A stretch of 64,000 bases of DNA, taken from contig NZ_JADQDQ010000013.1 in assembly GCF_015694725.1 (NCBI RefSeq), positions 1-64,000 of the forward strand, in the 5' to 3' direction. The position numbers and the translations under genes are program-made. This DNA is from Hymenobacter jeongseonensis. GTDB taxonomy: Bacteria; Bacteroidota; Bacteroidia; Cytophagales; Hymenobacteraceae. The notes under the pieces were generated by a model. That model saw nothing but the letters and a program-made list of their open reading frames with translations. It searched no databases and was not told the DNA's origin. This document shows, piece by piece, positions 1 to 8,223 of this stretch (its first letter is position 1; each line of letters opens with the position of its first letter).

Positions 1-196
1 CAACCGTAGCACTGCCCGGCGCTACCGTGGAGCGACGTGAGGGAGCAAGTAAAGGAAATGTAGTTTGCGGAAACGGTCCGAATCGCAAAACGAGCGATAC
101 GAGCATTAGAAAAGACTACCTTGCTTTCGATCAAAGCCCTGTTACGCGGCTTAACCAGCGTCCTGGCTTTGCTGTGCGTATACGCCCCGCTGCTGC

Positions 197-898
197 ATGG
201 TTAACTCCTTTACTGTCCGTTTTCGGCCTCTTCTTGCCCTACTGCTATTGGCAGGGGGGACCTACGCCCAGCAGGCTCCGGCTCCCCGTCCTTATCGCAT
301 TACGACGACAACCGCGGCCCTATTTGCGCAGGCACAAGCCCGCCCTGCCCCAGCCAGCATAGTATCCGACAAGCAGGGCTTCACCCGCAGCGGCGAAACG
401 TTCACCCTCCGCTTGACCAAGGGCCGCCGCCTGCGCTTGGTGAGCAAACCCACCGCTGCATTCGAAGAAGAATCAGCCGAGTTGACTTACGTGGGAAAGC
501 TCGCCCACTTGCCCAAGTACGTGCTGCACGTGCTGTATTACGAGGGTTCGGCCTACCTGCTGGTGGACGAGACGACGGGCGTCATCGATACGCTGCAAGG
601 ACCTCCGGTGCCGAGTCCCAAACGGGGGGCAGTAGCCGCCCTCTACCAAGGCTACCCGTTCGAGGGCGCCCTAAACGGGGTCGAGGTGTTTCAAGTAGCC
701 GCGCCGCACTTGCGCCGCAAATTCAGCATTGCGCAGGGCAAGTGGGTGCCCTATGAGCTGGCGTGGGTCGATGAGCGTAACTTTCTGATCAAGTGCCTCC
801 CCGTGGCGGTGGAAGAAGCCATTGACAGGGGCAAATTGCCCGAGAAAACCCGGCAGAACAGCCAAAAATTCACCTATCTGCGGGTGACAATGCGTTGA
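197..898 (+). CDS. secreted hypothetical protein
   Basis: This 233-aa protein has a clear Sec signal peptide: charged start, then a leucine-rich core around residues 9-20, then an Ala-Gln cleavage region. The mature part is rich in beta-strand-like segments and shows no motif I recognise. The ATG at 197 is chosen because it places the signal peptide at the N-terminus. It reads rightwards while the next genes are the leftward lysis genes of the prophage, so it is either the first host gene beyond the prophage or a late accessory gene. Function unknown; secretion to the periplasm or surface is inferred. Confidence 0.7.
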   Translation: MVNSFTVRFRPLLALLLLAGGTYAQQAPAPRPYRITTTTAALFAQAQARPAPASIVSDKQGFTRSGETFTLRLTKGRRLRLVSKPTAAFEEESAELTYVGKLAHLPKYVLHVLYYEGSAYLLVDETTGVIDTLQGPPVPSPKRGAVAALYQGYPFEGALNGVEVFQVAAPHLRRKFSIAQGKWVPYELAWVDERNFLIKCLPVAVEEAIDRGKLPEKTRQNSQKFTYLRVTMR

Positions 899-984
899 AT
901 ACGCGGTAGTGCTTGCCTGCATTTGGACTGCTGCAGCACGGCGAGACAAGTTTAGCGAAACGGTCGAATAAAAAGACTGACGAC

Positions 985-1485
985 TCAAAGTAACAGCATC
1001 GCCAGCCGTTTTCGCTGCCAGTACAGCAACCCCACTACCGGCACCAGCAGCCACCAGTAGCTCAGCCCCTGCTCGGTCGTTGCCGTGGCCACCGCGCCCG
1101 GTGCTGCCGCCACGGGCGCCTTGGGCTTGGTGACCGTGGTGGCCACCGCGCCGGCCCCGGCCGCGACGGAGCCGGCCGGCTTGGTCAGGGCCGTACTGCC
1201 GGCCCCCGTGGCCACGGCGCTGTGCTTGATTTTAACGGTGCGCGGCTGGAGGCCGGACCGGGCCAGGTTGGCGGTTTGGGCCTTCTGCCACTGCCGGCGC
1301 TGGCGGGGTGTGCTGCCGGCCGGTGCCGGTACCAGGTACGCCGGCAGGTCGGCCAGCGAGTCGAGCACCAGGGGAGTGCTCACAAAGGCCACCGATGGAG
1401 TGGGCGGCGGGGTGTCAACGGGCCGGCTGCCCACACAGGAAGCCAGGCTCAGGGCACAAAGGGCGAATAGTAGCGGGGTTCTCAT
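985..1485 (-). CDS. putative unimolecular spanin (lipoprotein with C-terminal TM segment)
   Basis: The 166-aa protein begins with a signal peptide ending in a lipobox (LASC, Cys17) and ends with one strong transmembrane segment (residues about 140-157) followed by a basic tail. Between them lies a Pro/Thr/Ala-rich linker. Lipid anchor at one end and inner-membrane helix at the other is the layout of u-spanins such as phage T1 gp11, which link and fuse inner and outer membranes in the last step of Gram-negative lysis. The start codon overlaps the stop of the upstream endolysin gene (ATGA), which supports translational coupling and a lysis role. Topology is seen; the function is inferred from topology and position because spanins share little sequence. 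Confidence 0.72.
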   Translation of the reverse strand: MRTPLLFALCALSLASCVGSRPVDTPPPTPSVAFVSTPLVLDSLADLPAYLVPAPAGSTPRQRRQWQKAQTANLARSGLQPRTVKIKHSAVATGAGSTALTKPAGSVAAGAGAVATTVTKPKAPVAAAPGAVATATTEQGLSYWWLLVPVVGLLYWQRKRLAMLLL

Positions 1486-1949
1486 CGTTGCAGGTAAAGG
1501 GCAGCCTCGCGGCCGCGGCGAAGGGTCAGGCCCCGGTTGGGCTCCAAGACGCGGGTGCGGGGGTTGGTGACCTTGTTCCAGGCCCCGAACGCGGCCGTGA
1601 TAGCGGCGGCATCGGTGCTGCCCAGGTTAGCCAGGCGCAACACGCTCGACTTGTCAAAGCCCCCGGTCCCGATGTTGAAGCAGAAGCTCACCATCGCGTC
1701 AAACTGCTTCTGGGTCACCGCGCGCGTCAGCCGCTTCGCCACGTGGGCGCCGTACTTACTATCCACGTCGCGCTGGAGCAAGGCGCTGGCTTCGGCTTCG
1801 GTGAGGGTGGCGTAGAGGTACTTTTCCTCGCCGTGCAGTATCACGTGGCCGTAGCCAATGGTGGCCTTGCCGGCCGAGCAGAAGTACTTGCGGGCCATGA
1901 ACCGCTCTTCTCGCTTAATCAGGTCGAGCCCTGCTTTAGAAATTTTCAT
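1482..1949 (-). CDS. phage endolysin, GH24 lysozyme
   Basis: This 155-aa protein is the usual size for T4/P21-type lysozymes, which cut the MurNAc-GlcNAc bond of peptidoglycan. The catalytic Glu is most likely E15 in IKREERF, followed by the family signature TIGYGH (Thr at about residue 30). The C-terminal half carries the helical core, including a FCFNIG segment. There is no signal peptide or signal-anchor, so release would need the holin-like protein encoded about 0.8 kb upstream in the operon. The gene overlaps both neighbours by 4 bp (ATGA), placing it in a tightly coupled lysis cassette with the spanin. Confidence 0.92.
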   Translation of the reverse strand: MKISKAGLDLIKREERFMARKYFCSAGKATIGYGHVILHGEEKYLYATLTEAEASALLQRDVDSKYGAHVAKRLTRAVTQKQFDAMVSFCFNIGTGGFDKSSVLRLANLGSTDAAAITAAFGAWNKVTNPRTRVLEPNRGLTLRRGREAALYLQR

Positions 1950-2761
1950 GCGTTGGTTCTCTCGGCTTCGCGCCGGCGACGGGCCTGTTTGGCCAGGTTG
2001 AAAAAAGCGGTGTGCAGGCTCGTGTAAGCCACTTGCTCGTAGGTGCCGTAGGTGCCGCGCTCGGCCAACTCGGCCAGCATTTCCAGCACCTCCGTGCCAT
2101 CGCCTTTGGGCTGGGCCTTCGGAGCGGGGCCTTCGCCGGCTGGCTCGGGCTTTTTATAGAGGTCGGCGTAGGCGCGGTGCACGAAGCGCTGGGCCTTCAG
2201 GAAGTGGTGCAGCACCACGACTTTGTGCCCCAAGGGCAAGTCGGCCAACTCCACGGCGCGGGCCTCGGCAATCTTGCCGTGGTACCGCTCCCGGCGCTGC
2301 CCGTCCCAGCGGGGGTCGTTTTCGTCGATGCCCACGGCGGCCGGCCGGCAGAGCGTGGCCACCAACTGGTCGAGGGCGCGGGGCTGCGGCTGGCGGGGCC
2401 GGGCGAAGTGGTGAAAGAAGAGCGTGGCCATCGCGTACTCCACCAGCACGGCATCCGTGAGGTTGGCCTCGGGTAGCAGGTACACCCGGCCCCGGTGCTT
2501 GAAGCTGGGCAAGGCCGAGGCGTCGAGTTCCTCTTTCCAGACCCAGCCCACCAGGCTCACCAGGTCCCACAGCTGCTCGGACGTGAGCCGGCGCAGCTGC
2601 TTATCCTTCAGTTGCGGGCACCAGGCCCGCACGATGGCCAGCCGGGCGGCCACCGAATCGTGCACCAGGTGCGGGGCCGCGGCCAGCAGCTGCCGGGCCG
2701 TGAGCTCCCCGTAGCGCTCAGGCAAAAAGTAGGGCCGCTCGTCGAGACGAAAACGAATCAT
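1946..2761 (-). CDS. hypothetical phage protein in lysis cassette
   Basis: A 271-aa, mostly helical soluble protein with a charged C-terminus and no motif I recognise. It lies between the holin-like gene (11 bp upstream) and the endolysin (4-bp overlap) and so is co-transcribed with lysis genes. Its mostly helical make-up would fit a virion or assembly protein as well as a lysis regulator. No function is claimed. Confidence 0.7.
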   Translation of the reverse strand: MIRFRLDERPYFLPERYGELTARQLLAAAPHLVHDSVAARLAIVRAWCPQLKDKQLRRLTSEQLWDLVSLVGWVWKEELDASALPSFKHRGRVYLLPEANLTDAVLVEYAMATLFFHHFARPRQPQPRALDQLVATLCRPAAVGIDENDPRWDGQRRERYHGKIAEARAVELADLPLGHKVVVLHHFLKAQRFVHRAYADLYKKPEPAGEGPAPKAQPKGDGTEVLEMLAELAERGTYGTYEQVAYTSLHTAFFNLAKQARRRREAERTNA

Positions 2762-2772
2762 AGGTTGGTACT

Positions 2773-3231
2773 TTATTCGCCGTGGGTTGGTACTTCAGCG
2801 GGGGCGGCGGGTGGCTCCGGCAAGGGCGGCTCGGCCTCTACGGCGCGGGTAATGCGCTTTTGTAGCAGGTCGGCCACGGCTTCATCGACTAGGCCCAGCT
2901 TGCCAAACGAGATAATGAGGCTGCGCATGTGGACGATGACAAACGGGGCCATTGCCAGCTGCGAGAGGAAGAACAGGCCCGGCTCGTGGGCGGCAAACCC
3001 ATGGGCCAAACCCAGCAGCACGGTGTAGGCCACCAGGCGCAGCAGCAGGTTGCGGGGCACCAGCGGCTTGCCGGCGACTAGGTTGTTGGTCACCACGTCG
3101 AGCACCACCAGCACCAGCAGCAGGTAGTAGGTGTAGGCCGGCGACCAGATGTGCATTTCCACGAAGCTGCTGAGCCCGGCCAGCACCACGGCCCCGATTT
3201 CGAGGTTGAGAAAGCGAGCGCCGAGCATCAA
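2773..3231 (-). CDS. holin-like membrane protein
   Basis: The 152-aa protein has four hydrophobic segments (about residues 11-30, 33-50, 62-80 and 88-107) and then a soluble Pro/Glu-rich C-terminal tail. Size, topology and position just before the endolysin match the toxin-secretion/phage-lysis holin group common in Bacteroidota prophages. Holins form the inner-membrane lesions that let a signal-less endolysin reach the cell wall. It overlaps the upstream gene by 4 bp. Family membership is inferred, not read from a diagnostic motif. Confidence 0.6.
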   Translation of the reverse strand: MMLGARFLNLEIGAVVLAGLSSFVEMHIWSPAYTYYLLLVLVVLDVVTNNLVAGKPLVPRNLLLRLVAYTVLLGLAHGFAAHEPGLFFLSQLAMAPFVIVHMRSLIISFGKLGLVDEAVADLLQKRITRAVEAEPPLPEPPAAPAEVPTHGE

Positions 3232-4181
3232 ACGACGAACGTGGGCTTACCCGAATTATCAAACAGCTCGGCCGCCCGCACCTCGGCCAGCGGGCTTTCA
3301 GCGTCAAGGTGCCGCCGCAGCCGCTCCAGGTACTGCGTGGCCAGGCCCAGGGCTTTGCGGCTGAGCGCGCCCACCACGTCGGCCGAGGCCGCCTGCCGCT
3401 GGCGAATGCCGTCGTTGTCGCTGAGCACGCGGATGCCGGCGCCGGTGATGCTCACCGATAGCTCGGGCAAGGCCGCAGCCATGGTCAGGTGCGCCAGCGC
3501 CGGGCGCACCAGGGCCAACAATTTCTGGTCGGGTTGGCTGGGCGCCCCGCTTCGGAGCGCCGTGCGCAGGGCGGCCAGGCGGTCCTCGCCGAGCAGCGGG
3601 GCCAACTCCAGCTCTTCGACCCGTTGCAGGAACGGTAGCAGGGCCAGGTAGGCGCGGCGGCTGTTCTTAATGCTCAGGTACTTGCCCAATTCGTGGGCGC
3701 TGTGCAGCAACTGCCCCCGGCTCAGCTGGTATTGTTCCGACTGCACGTATTCGGGGAACGCGCCGGCACCGGCCTTGAAATCCAGCCACATCAGGGCCAC
3801 GTCCAGCTGCTGGTCGGCCTGCTCAGCGGCCGCGTCCACGAAGTTGTGGTACACCCACTGGCGGGTGGGCGTGGCGTTGCCGGCGCTCTGCTCGACCAGG
3901 CCCAACTCCCCCATCGCCACGGCCAGAAACGGCGCGGCTTCCAGCACGGCGTAATGCACCAGGCTGGCCCGTAACCGGGTGCGCAGGGCCAGGTAGTCAG
4001 CATCGAGCTCGGCCGTGGGCAAGCCCAGCTTTTCGAGCAGCTCAAAGCCCACGGCGGGCGCCAGGTGCTTGGGCTCGGCCTGCTCCACGAACGAGAGCAG
4101 GGTTTCGAACTTCATGTTCTTGTGCAGCGTGCCCAGGGACTCTTTTAGCTCCGCAGTGGTCGTAAACAGCATAAAATGCAT
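3228..4181 (-). CDS. hypothetical virion-associated protein (possibly DUF6712-like)
   Basis: A 317-aa, highly helical protein without signal or membrane segment. It sits directly downstream of the portal gene and overlaps the holin-like gene by 4 bp. Proteins of this size and helical content next to portals in Bacteroidota prophages are often annotated DUF6712, and the Leu/Ala-rich helices fit, but I cannot prove membership. A second ATG three codons in (4172) is an equally good start. A head-neck connector role is only a suggestion from position. Confidence 0.6.
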   Translation of the reverse strand: MHFMLFTTTAELKESLGTLHKNMKFETLLSFVEQAEPKHLAPAVGFELLEKLGLPTAELDADYLALRTRLRASLVHYAVLEAAPFLAVAMGELGLVEQSAGNATPTRQWVYHNFVDAAAEQADQQLDVALMWLDFKAGAGAFPEYVQSEQYQLSRGQLLHSAHELGKYLSIKNSRRAYLALLPFLQRVEELELAPLLGEDRLAALRTALRSGAPSQPDQKLLALVRPALAHLTMAAALPELSVSITGAGIRVLSDNDGIRQRQAASADVVGALSRKALGLATQYLERLRRHLDAESPLAEVRAAELFDNSGKPTFVV

Positions 4182-4204
4182 CTTATAAGTGAAGCCAGAG
4201 CGGC

Positions 4205-5473
4205 CTACATGGACTTGTTGGCCACCTTCTGCTGCCCCGTGGGGTTCTCGGCCAGCGTGGTCAGGTCCACGTCTTCGAAACCGAACTGGTGCGCGCGGTT
4301 GAAGCCCATGATGGCGTGGGCCGCCTTGAGGGTTTGCAGCAGAATTTTGCGCTTGGTTGGCGTGCGCAGGGCGATGTGCAGCTGGTAGCTGATGCGCTTT
4401 TCGGACCCCGAGCCGCCAAACTTGCCGCCCGTGTCGATGCCGGCCAGCGAGGGGTCGATGCCGTGGCCGCTGGTGTGGGCAATGTTGGCCTGGGTGTTGA
4501 CCGAATCGTAGGCTTTGTCGCTCATCTTGTTCTCGATGGGCACGATTTCCCAGCCCGGCAAGGCCTTGCCCATCGCGTCGACCGCGAACTTGGACACGAA
4601 GGCCTTGTCCGCGTTTTCTACGCCGGCCAGCATCTCGTTCATGGCCCCCATCAGGTCGCGCTCGGCCGCTTTCTGCTTCTCGGCGTCGCCGAACTGGTCG
4701 AAGTAGCCCTGCGGGATTTTGATGTGGTACTTCAGGTTGTAGCCGTTGTCGAGGCCCGAGCTATGGAAGCGCGGAATCTTGTTGCTCACCTCCGTCCACT
4801 TGCGCGTGCCCCAGTAGGGCGGCATGTCGTAGTACTTCTGGCCCGGCGTCCAGTCGCGGCCGTGCAGCAGGCACTCGCCGTACTTGGTTGGATTCCGCGG
4901 GTCGTAAGCCGGCAGCACCTTGGCCTCGTCGGCCTTGAAGTTGCGCCAGTCATGGTGCAGGGCGTACTTTTCCGGCCGGGGCTTGGTCGTCACTAGGGCG
5001 CGCACCACCGTGGCGTCGAAGCTCTGGATGCCCTCCACGTAGTTTTTCGAGGCCAGCGATAGCACCGAGAAGTAGTTGGCGAAGCCTTCGAGGTTGTAGG
5101 CCAGCGACTGCATGGCCGCGTCCCCGTCGATGCTTTCGAACCAGTCTTCCATCTCGGTGTCAATCACCGGCTCGACGACGATTTTGCCTTCCTTGATGCT
5201 GCGCTTGAAGCAGCCCACGCGGGAGCCGAGCAAGAAGTCCCGGGCCGTGGTAATGAGCTGGGGCTTGATGTGGTTGTTGTAAATCAACTCCAGCATCTGC
5301 TGCGGCTGCAAGTTGTCCTTGCCCCAGGGCGCAATCTTGAGCCCGCCGCTGGTGAGCGGCGCGGCCCCGAAATTCACGTCCTGCGCCTTGTCGCTCTTCG
5401 TGAGCTCGACCAGGGCCTGGGCGCCGGGCAGGATGAAGAGCCCCGCTCCTACTTCTTTGATGTCGCGTCTCAT
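4205..5473 (-). CDS. phage portal protein
   Basis: The 422-aa protein fits the size of HK97/SPP1-type portals, the dodecameric ring at the capsid vertex through which DNA enters. It has the early WGKDNLQPQ-type segment followed by a helical region (LIYNNHIKPQLITT), which resembles the N-terminal part of portals in Bacteroidota phages, and a C-terminal helical segment. It lies downstream of terL with only a small gene between, which is the standard terminase-portal neighbourhood. Annotation rests on resemblance and context. Confidence 0.75.
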   Translation of the reverse strand: MRRDIKEVGAGLFILPGAQALVELTKSDKAQDVNFGAAPLTSGGLKIAPWGKDNLQPQQMLELIYNNHIKPQLITTARDFLLGSRVGCFKRSIKEGKIVVEPVIDTEMEDWFESIDGDAAMQSLAYNLEGFANYFSVLSLASKNYVEGIQSFDATVVRALVTTKPRPEKYALHHDWRNFKADEAKVLPAYDPRNPTKYGECLLHGRDWTPGQKYYDMPPYWGTRKWTEVSNKIPRFHSSGLDNGYNLKYHIKIPQGYFDQFGDAEKQKAAERDLMGAMNEMLAGVENADKAFVSKFAVDAMGKALPGWEIVPIENKMSDKAYDSVNTQANIAHTSGHGIDPSLAGIDTGGKFGGSGSEKRISYQLHIALRTPTKRKILLQTLKAAHAIMGFNRAHQFGFEDVDLTTLAENPTGQQKVANKSM

Positions 5474-5477
5474 GGCC

Positions 5478-5780
5478 TTAGGCGTGCTGGATGCGCTGCC
5501 CGTTGAAGTGGGTCAGCAAGATGATTTTCAGGGCGAAGGATTTGTTGGTGGCGCAGTCCACCAGCTGCAGCGTGCCCTTCTGTTTGAGCTTGTAGCGAAA
5601 GCCCCCGCTGGTCGGGCTCGCCGCCGGGCCGATGCCGGCCAGCCCGCCCTTGCGCACAGCCGGCTTGCTGCCGCGGCGCCCGTCCGTTTTGTAGTACTGA
5701 AGCGAAAAGGCGCGGCCCTGCCCGTCCTGCTCGTGCTGGTCGATTTCGGCCAGCACCGTGCGTAAATGAATCCGTTGCAT
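5478..5780 (-). CDS. small hypothetical phage protein between terL and portal
   Basis: A 100-aa basic protein that starts a transcription unit: a terminator and a palindrome-rich control region lie just upstream (5781-6080) and the portal gene follows after 4 bp. No motif is recognised. Its predicted beta-rich composition and coupling to the portal gene suggest a small structural or assembly factor, but nothing shows this directly. Confidence 0.65.
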   Translation of the reverse strand: MQRIHLRTVLAEIDQHEQDGQGRAFSLQYYKTDGRRGSKPAVRKGGLAGIGPAASPTSGGFRYKLKQKGTLQLVDCATNKSFALKIILLTHFNGQRIQHA

Positions 5781-6080
5781 GGACTCAAATTGCCGTTTTC
5801 ACTCCCCGCCGGGTAGGACGGAAATAAATTATTGCGTGTTTTTCCCCTACGGCCCAGAAAATCAGCCACAACGCCCGGCCGGCAGTCGTTTTTTTATTGC
5901 GTGACGCCCGCCAGAGAGCGCGCCCTTTAGCGTTTGGCAATTGCCAAACCGGCAATTTTTCAGGTATATATGAACGGCCTACCCTGGGACGAGCACAAGC
6001 AAAAAGGGCCTTGGCAATAGCGCCAAAGCCCTTTCTCATGTAGTACAGATGGCAATTGCCGCTTGCTGCGACCAGGGGTG
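5781..6080 (-). promoter_or_regulatory. control region with GGCAATTGCC palindromes between terL and portal operon
   Basis: This 300-bp gap is more AT-rich than its surroundings. It holds a perfect 18-bp palindrome at 5932-5949 (core GGCAATTGCC), a second perfect 10-bp copy of the core at 6051-6060, and single GGCAA/TTGCC half-sites nearby. The same core recurs at 21364-21373 in another phage intergenic gap. The layout suggests binding sites for a dimeric phage regulator driving the 5780-leftward operon. No good -33/-7 pair was found, so the promoter itself is not placed. Confidence 0.5.
6003..6034 (-). terminator. Rho-independent terminator after terL
   Basis: A hairpin with a 7-bp outer stem (AAAGGGC/GCCCTTT), one mismatch and a 5-bp inner stem (TTGGC/GCCAA). 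Read on the minus strand it ends in a run of T. It follows the terL stop codon by about 50 bp and separates packaging from portal transcription. Confidence 0.75.
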
Positions 6081-7577
6081 CTAGTCGCGGCCTAAGAAGT
6101 AGACCGGTTCAAAGGTCTGGGCCTGCCCAAACAGGTGCCCGTACTTGCGGTAGACGATGTTATCAAAGCAGTCGCTCAGGTGGGTGGCCCGCTCCTGGTC
6201 GATGCTGCTTTTCTCCGAGTTCTTGTTCTTGGTCCAGTCGGGGTTGATGGGCGACTGCTGAATGGAGATGATGAGAAACTTGCACTTGTTGCGGTTAAAG
6301 CGCAGCACGGGCAGCCGGGCGTTGTTCTCGGCCAGCAGCTGGTTGATGGCAATGTGCTTGAGGCGGTGGTCGGGGTCGAGGCCCTGCACCATCAGGGTAG
6401 ATTTCCACCCACGGGCGGCCAGGCCCTGCTGAATGGTTTGGTAGAGCGTGAGATTTGAGCCCACCTGTTTGTTGTTGCCGTTGCGGTCCCCGTAGATGAG
6501 CAGTTCCTTGCGCTCGTGCCCCTCGTAGCTGTCGCAGAACTTCTCCACCAGCGCATCGAGCACCGTGGTGTCGCTCTGCTTGACCCAGAGCGCATCCAGG
6601 GCGCGGAACTCGTTGCCGTGTTCCTGGTGGACGGTAAGGGAGGTAAACGCGGCGTTAAAGTCAAAGCTGAGCTCGAGTAACCGTTTGGGGTCGCGGTCCG
6701 AGTCGATGCTGTGCGTAAGGCCGGTTTCCTCGTCGTGGGTATAGGTGTAGGTTTTCCAGACCCCGTGCTTTTCCTCATTGAAAGATGGGTAGAAGCTGTT
6801 GGGTAGCTTGGTTAGCCGCTTGTTCATCACCTCCACGTCCCACTCCAGCGGGGTCATGCCGTTGCGCAAATCGCGCAGGTACTTCTCGCCCAGCACGGCC
6901 ACGTTGTCGTAGGCCGTGGATTCGAGAAAGAAGTAGTTGTCGGGTTCCTCCTTGGCCAGGTCTTCGGTGTTGAACACCCACTGGCCCGAAGGCATCCAGG
7001 GCACGGACGTGTAATCGCAGAAAGTTTGGTGGTAGGGCGAATCGGGAAAGCGGTAGATGTTGCCCCGAATCATGGGCCGCAGAATCTTGTTGACGTGCTC
7101 CTGCTTCATGAGCGCGGATTCGTCGATGTGGCCTCCGTCGTAGTTGCCGCCCCGGGCCAGCTCGGCCCGGTCCATGCTCAGCATCTGAACGGTGTAGCCG
7201 TTGAGAAACGTAATCACGTTCTCGTAATTGCTGGGCGCCTGGTAGGGCTTAACCCACTCGCTGGGCGGCCGCTTGCCCTTCACGTAGTGCCCAAAGCCGC
7301 TTTTGGGGTCAAACTCGCGCAGCCCGTGGGCCTGCCAGGCCCCTTCCATCGCCGGCACCGTGTTGCTCAGCAGCTGCGTGTAGGTCAGCCCGGCCAGAAA
7401 CACCTTGGCCCGGGGCAGGTAGTTCATCTCCACCCGCGTCTGGTGGCCGGCCACGGTGGTTTTGCCCGAGCCCCGGCCGCCGACGAACGTGCGGCGCTTG
7501 TGGGTGGAGGACAGAAATTGCCGCTGCTTTTCGTTGACGTAAATGCGCCGGGAACCGCTTTTTTGCTTATTCGACAT
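6081..7577 (-). CDS. terL: terminase large subunit
   Basis: The 498-aa packaging motor has an N-terminal ATPase with Walker A GGRGSGKTT (residues 33-41) and a Walker B-like HIDES segment, then a C-terminal RNase H-like nuclease domain with LSFDFNAAF and LLIYGDRNG strands carrying acidic metal ligands. It translocates DNA into the prohead through the portal and cuts the concatemer. Length is normal. It overlaps terS by 11 bp and is followed by a terminator. The order terS-terL-portal is kept, but the head protease/capsid module lies about 7-10 kb upstream in transcription, which is unusual. Confidence 0.93.
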   Translation of the reverse strand: MSNKQKSGSRRIYVNEKQRQFLSSTHKRRTFVGGRGSGKTTVAGHQTRVEMNYLPRAKVFLAGLTYTQLLSNTVPAMEGAWQAHGLREFDPKSGFGHYVKGKRPPSEWVKPYQAPSNYENVITFLNGYTVQMLSMDRAELARGGNYDGGHIDESALMKQEHVNKILRPMIRGNIYRFPDSPYHQTFCDYTSVPWMPSGQWVFNTEDLAKEEPDNYFFLESTAYDNVAVLGEKYLRDLRNGMTPLEWDVEVMNKRLTKLPNSFYPSFNEEKHGVWKTYTYTHDEETGLTHSIDSDRDPKRLLELSFDFNAAFTSLTVHQEHGNEFRALDALWVKQSDTTVLDALVEKFCDSYEGHERKELLIYGDRNGNNKQVGSNLTLYQTIQQGLAARGWKSTLMVQGLDPDHRLKHIAINQLLAENNARLPVLRFNRNKCKFLIISIQQSPINPDWTKNKNSEKSSIDQERATHLSDCFDNIVYRKYGHLFGQAQTFEPVYFLGRD

Positions 7578-8079
7578 CGCTTACGTCTTCAAAGTCGGTG
7601 TCTTCCGTCGTTTCCTGCTCGCGCAGCACGGCCGGGTCGGTGCTGAAGTCCATGGGCACCGGAATGAGGAAGGCCTTGGGGTCGAGCACCGTCTTTTCGG
7701 CCTCAAAGAGGCCCAGCAGCTTATCGGCGTTTTCCTGGGCCCGAATGGCCGCGCCGATGTCGCCGTTTTTGCGGGCCAGGTTGGAGAGCAGCTTGTAATT
7801 CTCGTGAGAAATGACGCGCTGGCCCTTTTTGTCCACTTCTTCAATCGAGCCGTACAGGGCGATGCTTTCGCGCACGATGGCGTAGAGCTGCGGCTGGCTC
7901 AGCTCAAATTCCTTCTCCAGCGTGGCCAGCACCTGGTTGCGGCCGAAACCCAGGCAGAGCAGCGCGTGGGCCTTGCGGTACTTGGCCAGCATCTCCAGTT
8001 CCTCGTCCTTGAGCTCGCCGCCATCGACCAGGTGCGAACGGTATTTGTCGAGCTTATCGCCCTTTCCAAGTTTCTTCAT
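7567..8079 (-). CDS. terS: terminase small subunit-like protein
   Basis: A 170-aa protein with an N-terminal helical, helix-turn-helix-like part (residues 25-75, including a LSQPQLYAIVRES recognition-like helix), a central helical region and an acidic C-terminus. It lies immediately upstream of and overlaps terL. Small terminases of Bacteroidota phages look like this and recognise the packaging site on viral DNA. A perfect 11-bp hairpin ends 3 bp before its start codon. Assignment is from context plus HTH-like sequence. Confidence 0.75.
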   Translation of the reverse strand: MKKLGKGDKLDKYRSHLVDGGELKDEELEMLAKYRKAHALLCLGFGRNQVLATLEKEFELSQPQLYAIVRESIALYGSIEEVDKKGQRVISHENYKLLSNLARKNGDIGAAIRAQENADKLLGLFEAEKTVLDPKAFLIPVPMDFSTDPAVLREQETTEDTDFEDVSDVE

Positions 8080-8082
8080 AAA

Positions 8083-8114
8083 AGCAGGGTTGCCACGTAA
8101 GTAGCAACCCTGCT
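8083..8114 (-). terminator. hairpin directly in front of terS
   Basis: A perfect 11-bp inverted repeat (AGCAGGGTTGC / GCAACCCTGCT) with a 10-nt loop. On the minus strand its 3' arm runs into TTTT and then the terS ATG. It could terminate upstream transcription or act as a leader structure limiting terS translation. The sequence alone does not decide between them. Confidence 0.6.
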
Positions 8115-8223
8115 CAAGCCAGCAATAGGACGCAAATCCCTATCTTCGCAGTTCATCATCGGTTTTGAGATGCCGGTGTGTGAGCTGATAAGAAGGCCAG
8201 GCGCAAGTCTGGCCTTTCTTCGT

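Noticed and set aside
27-362. 111-aa rightward frame overlapping the secreted protein gene
   Set aside because: Lacks a plausible translation start and overlaps the better supported signal-peptide protein in another frame.
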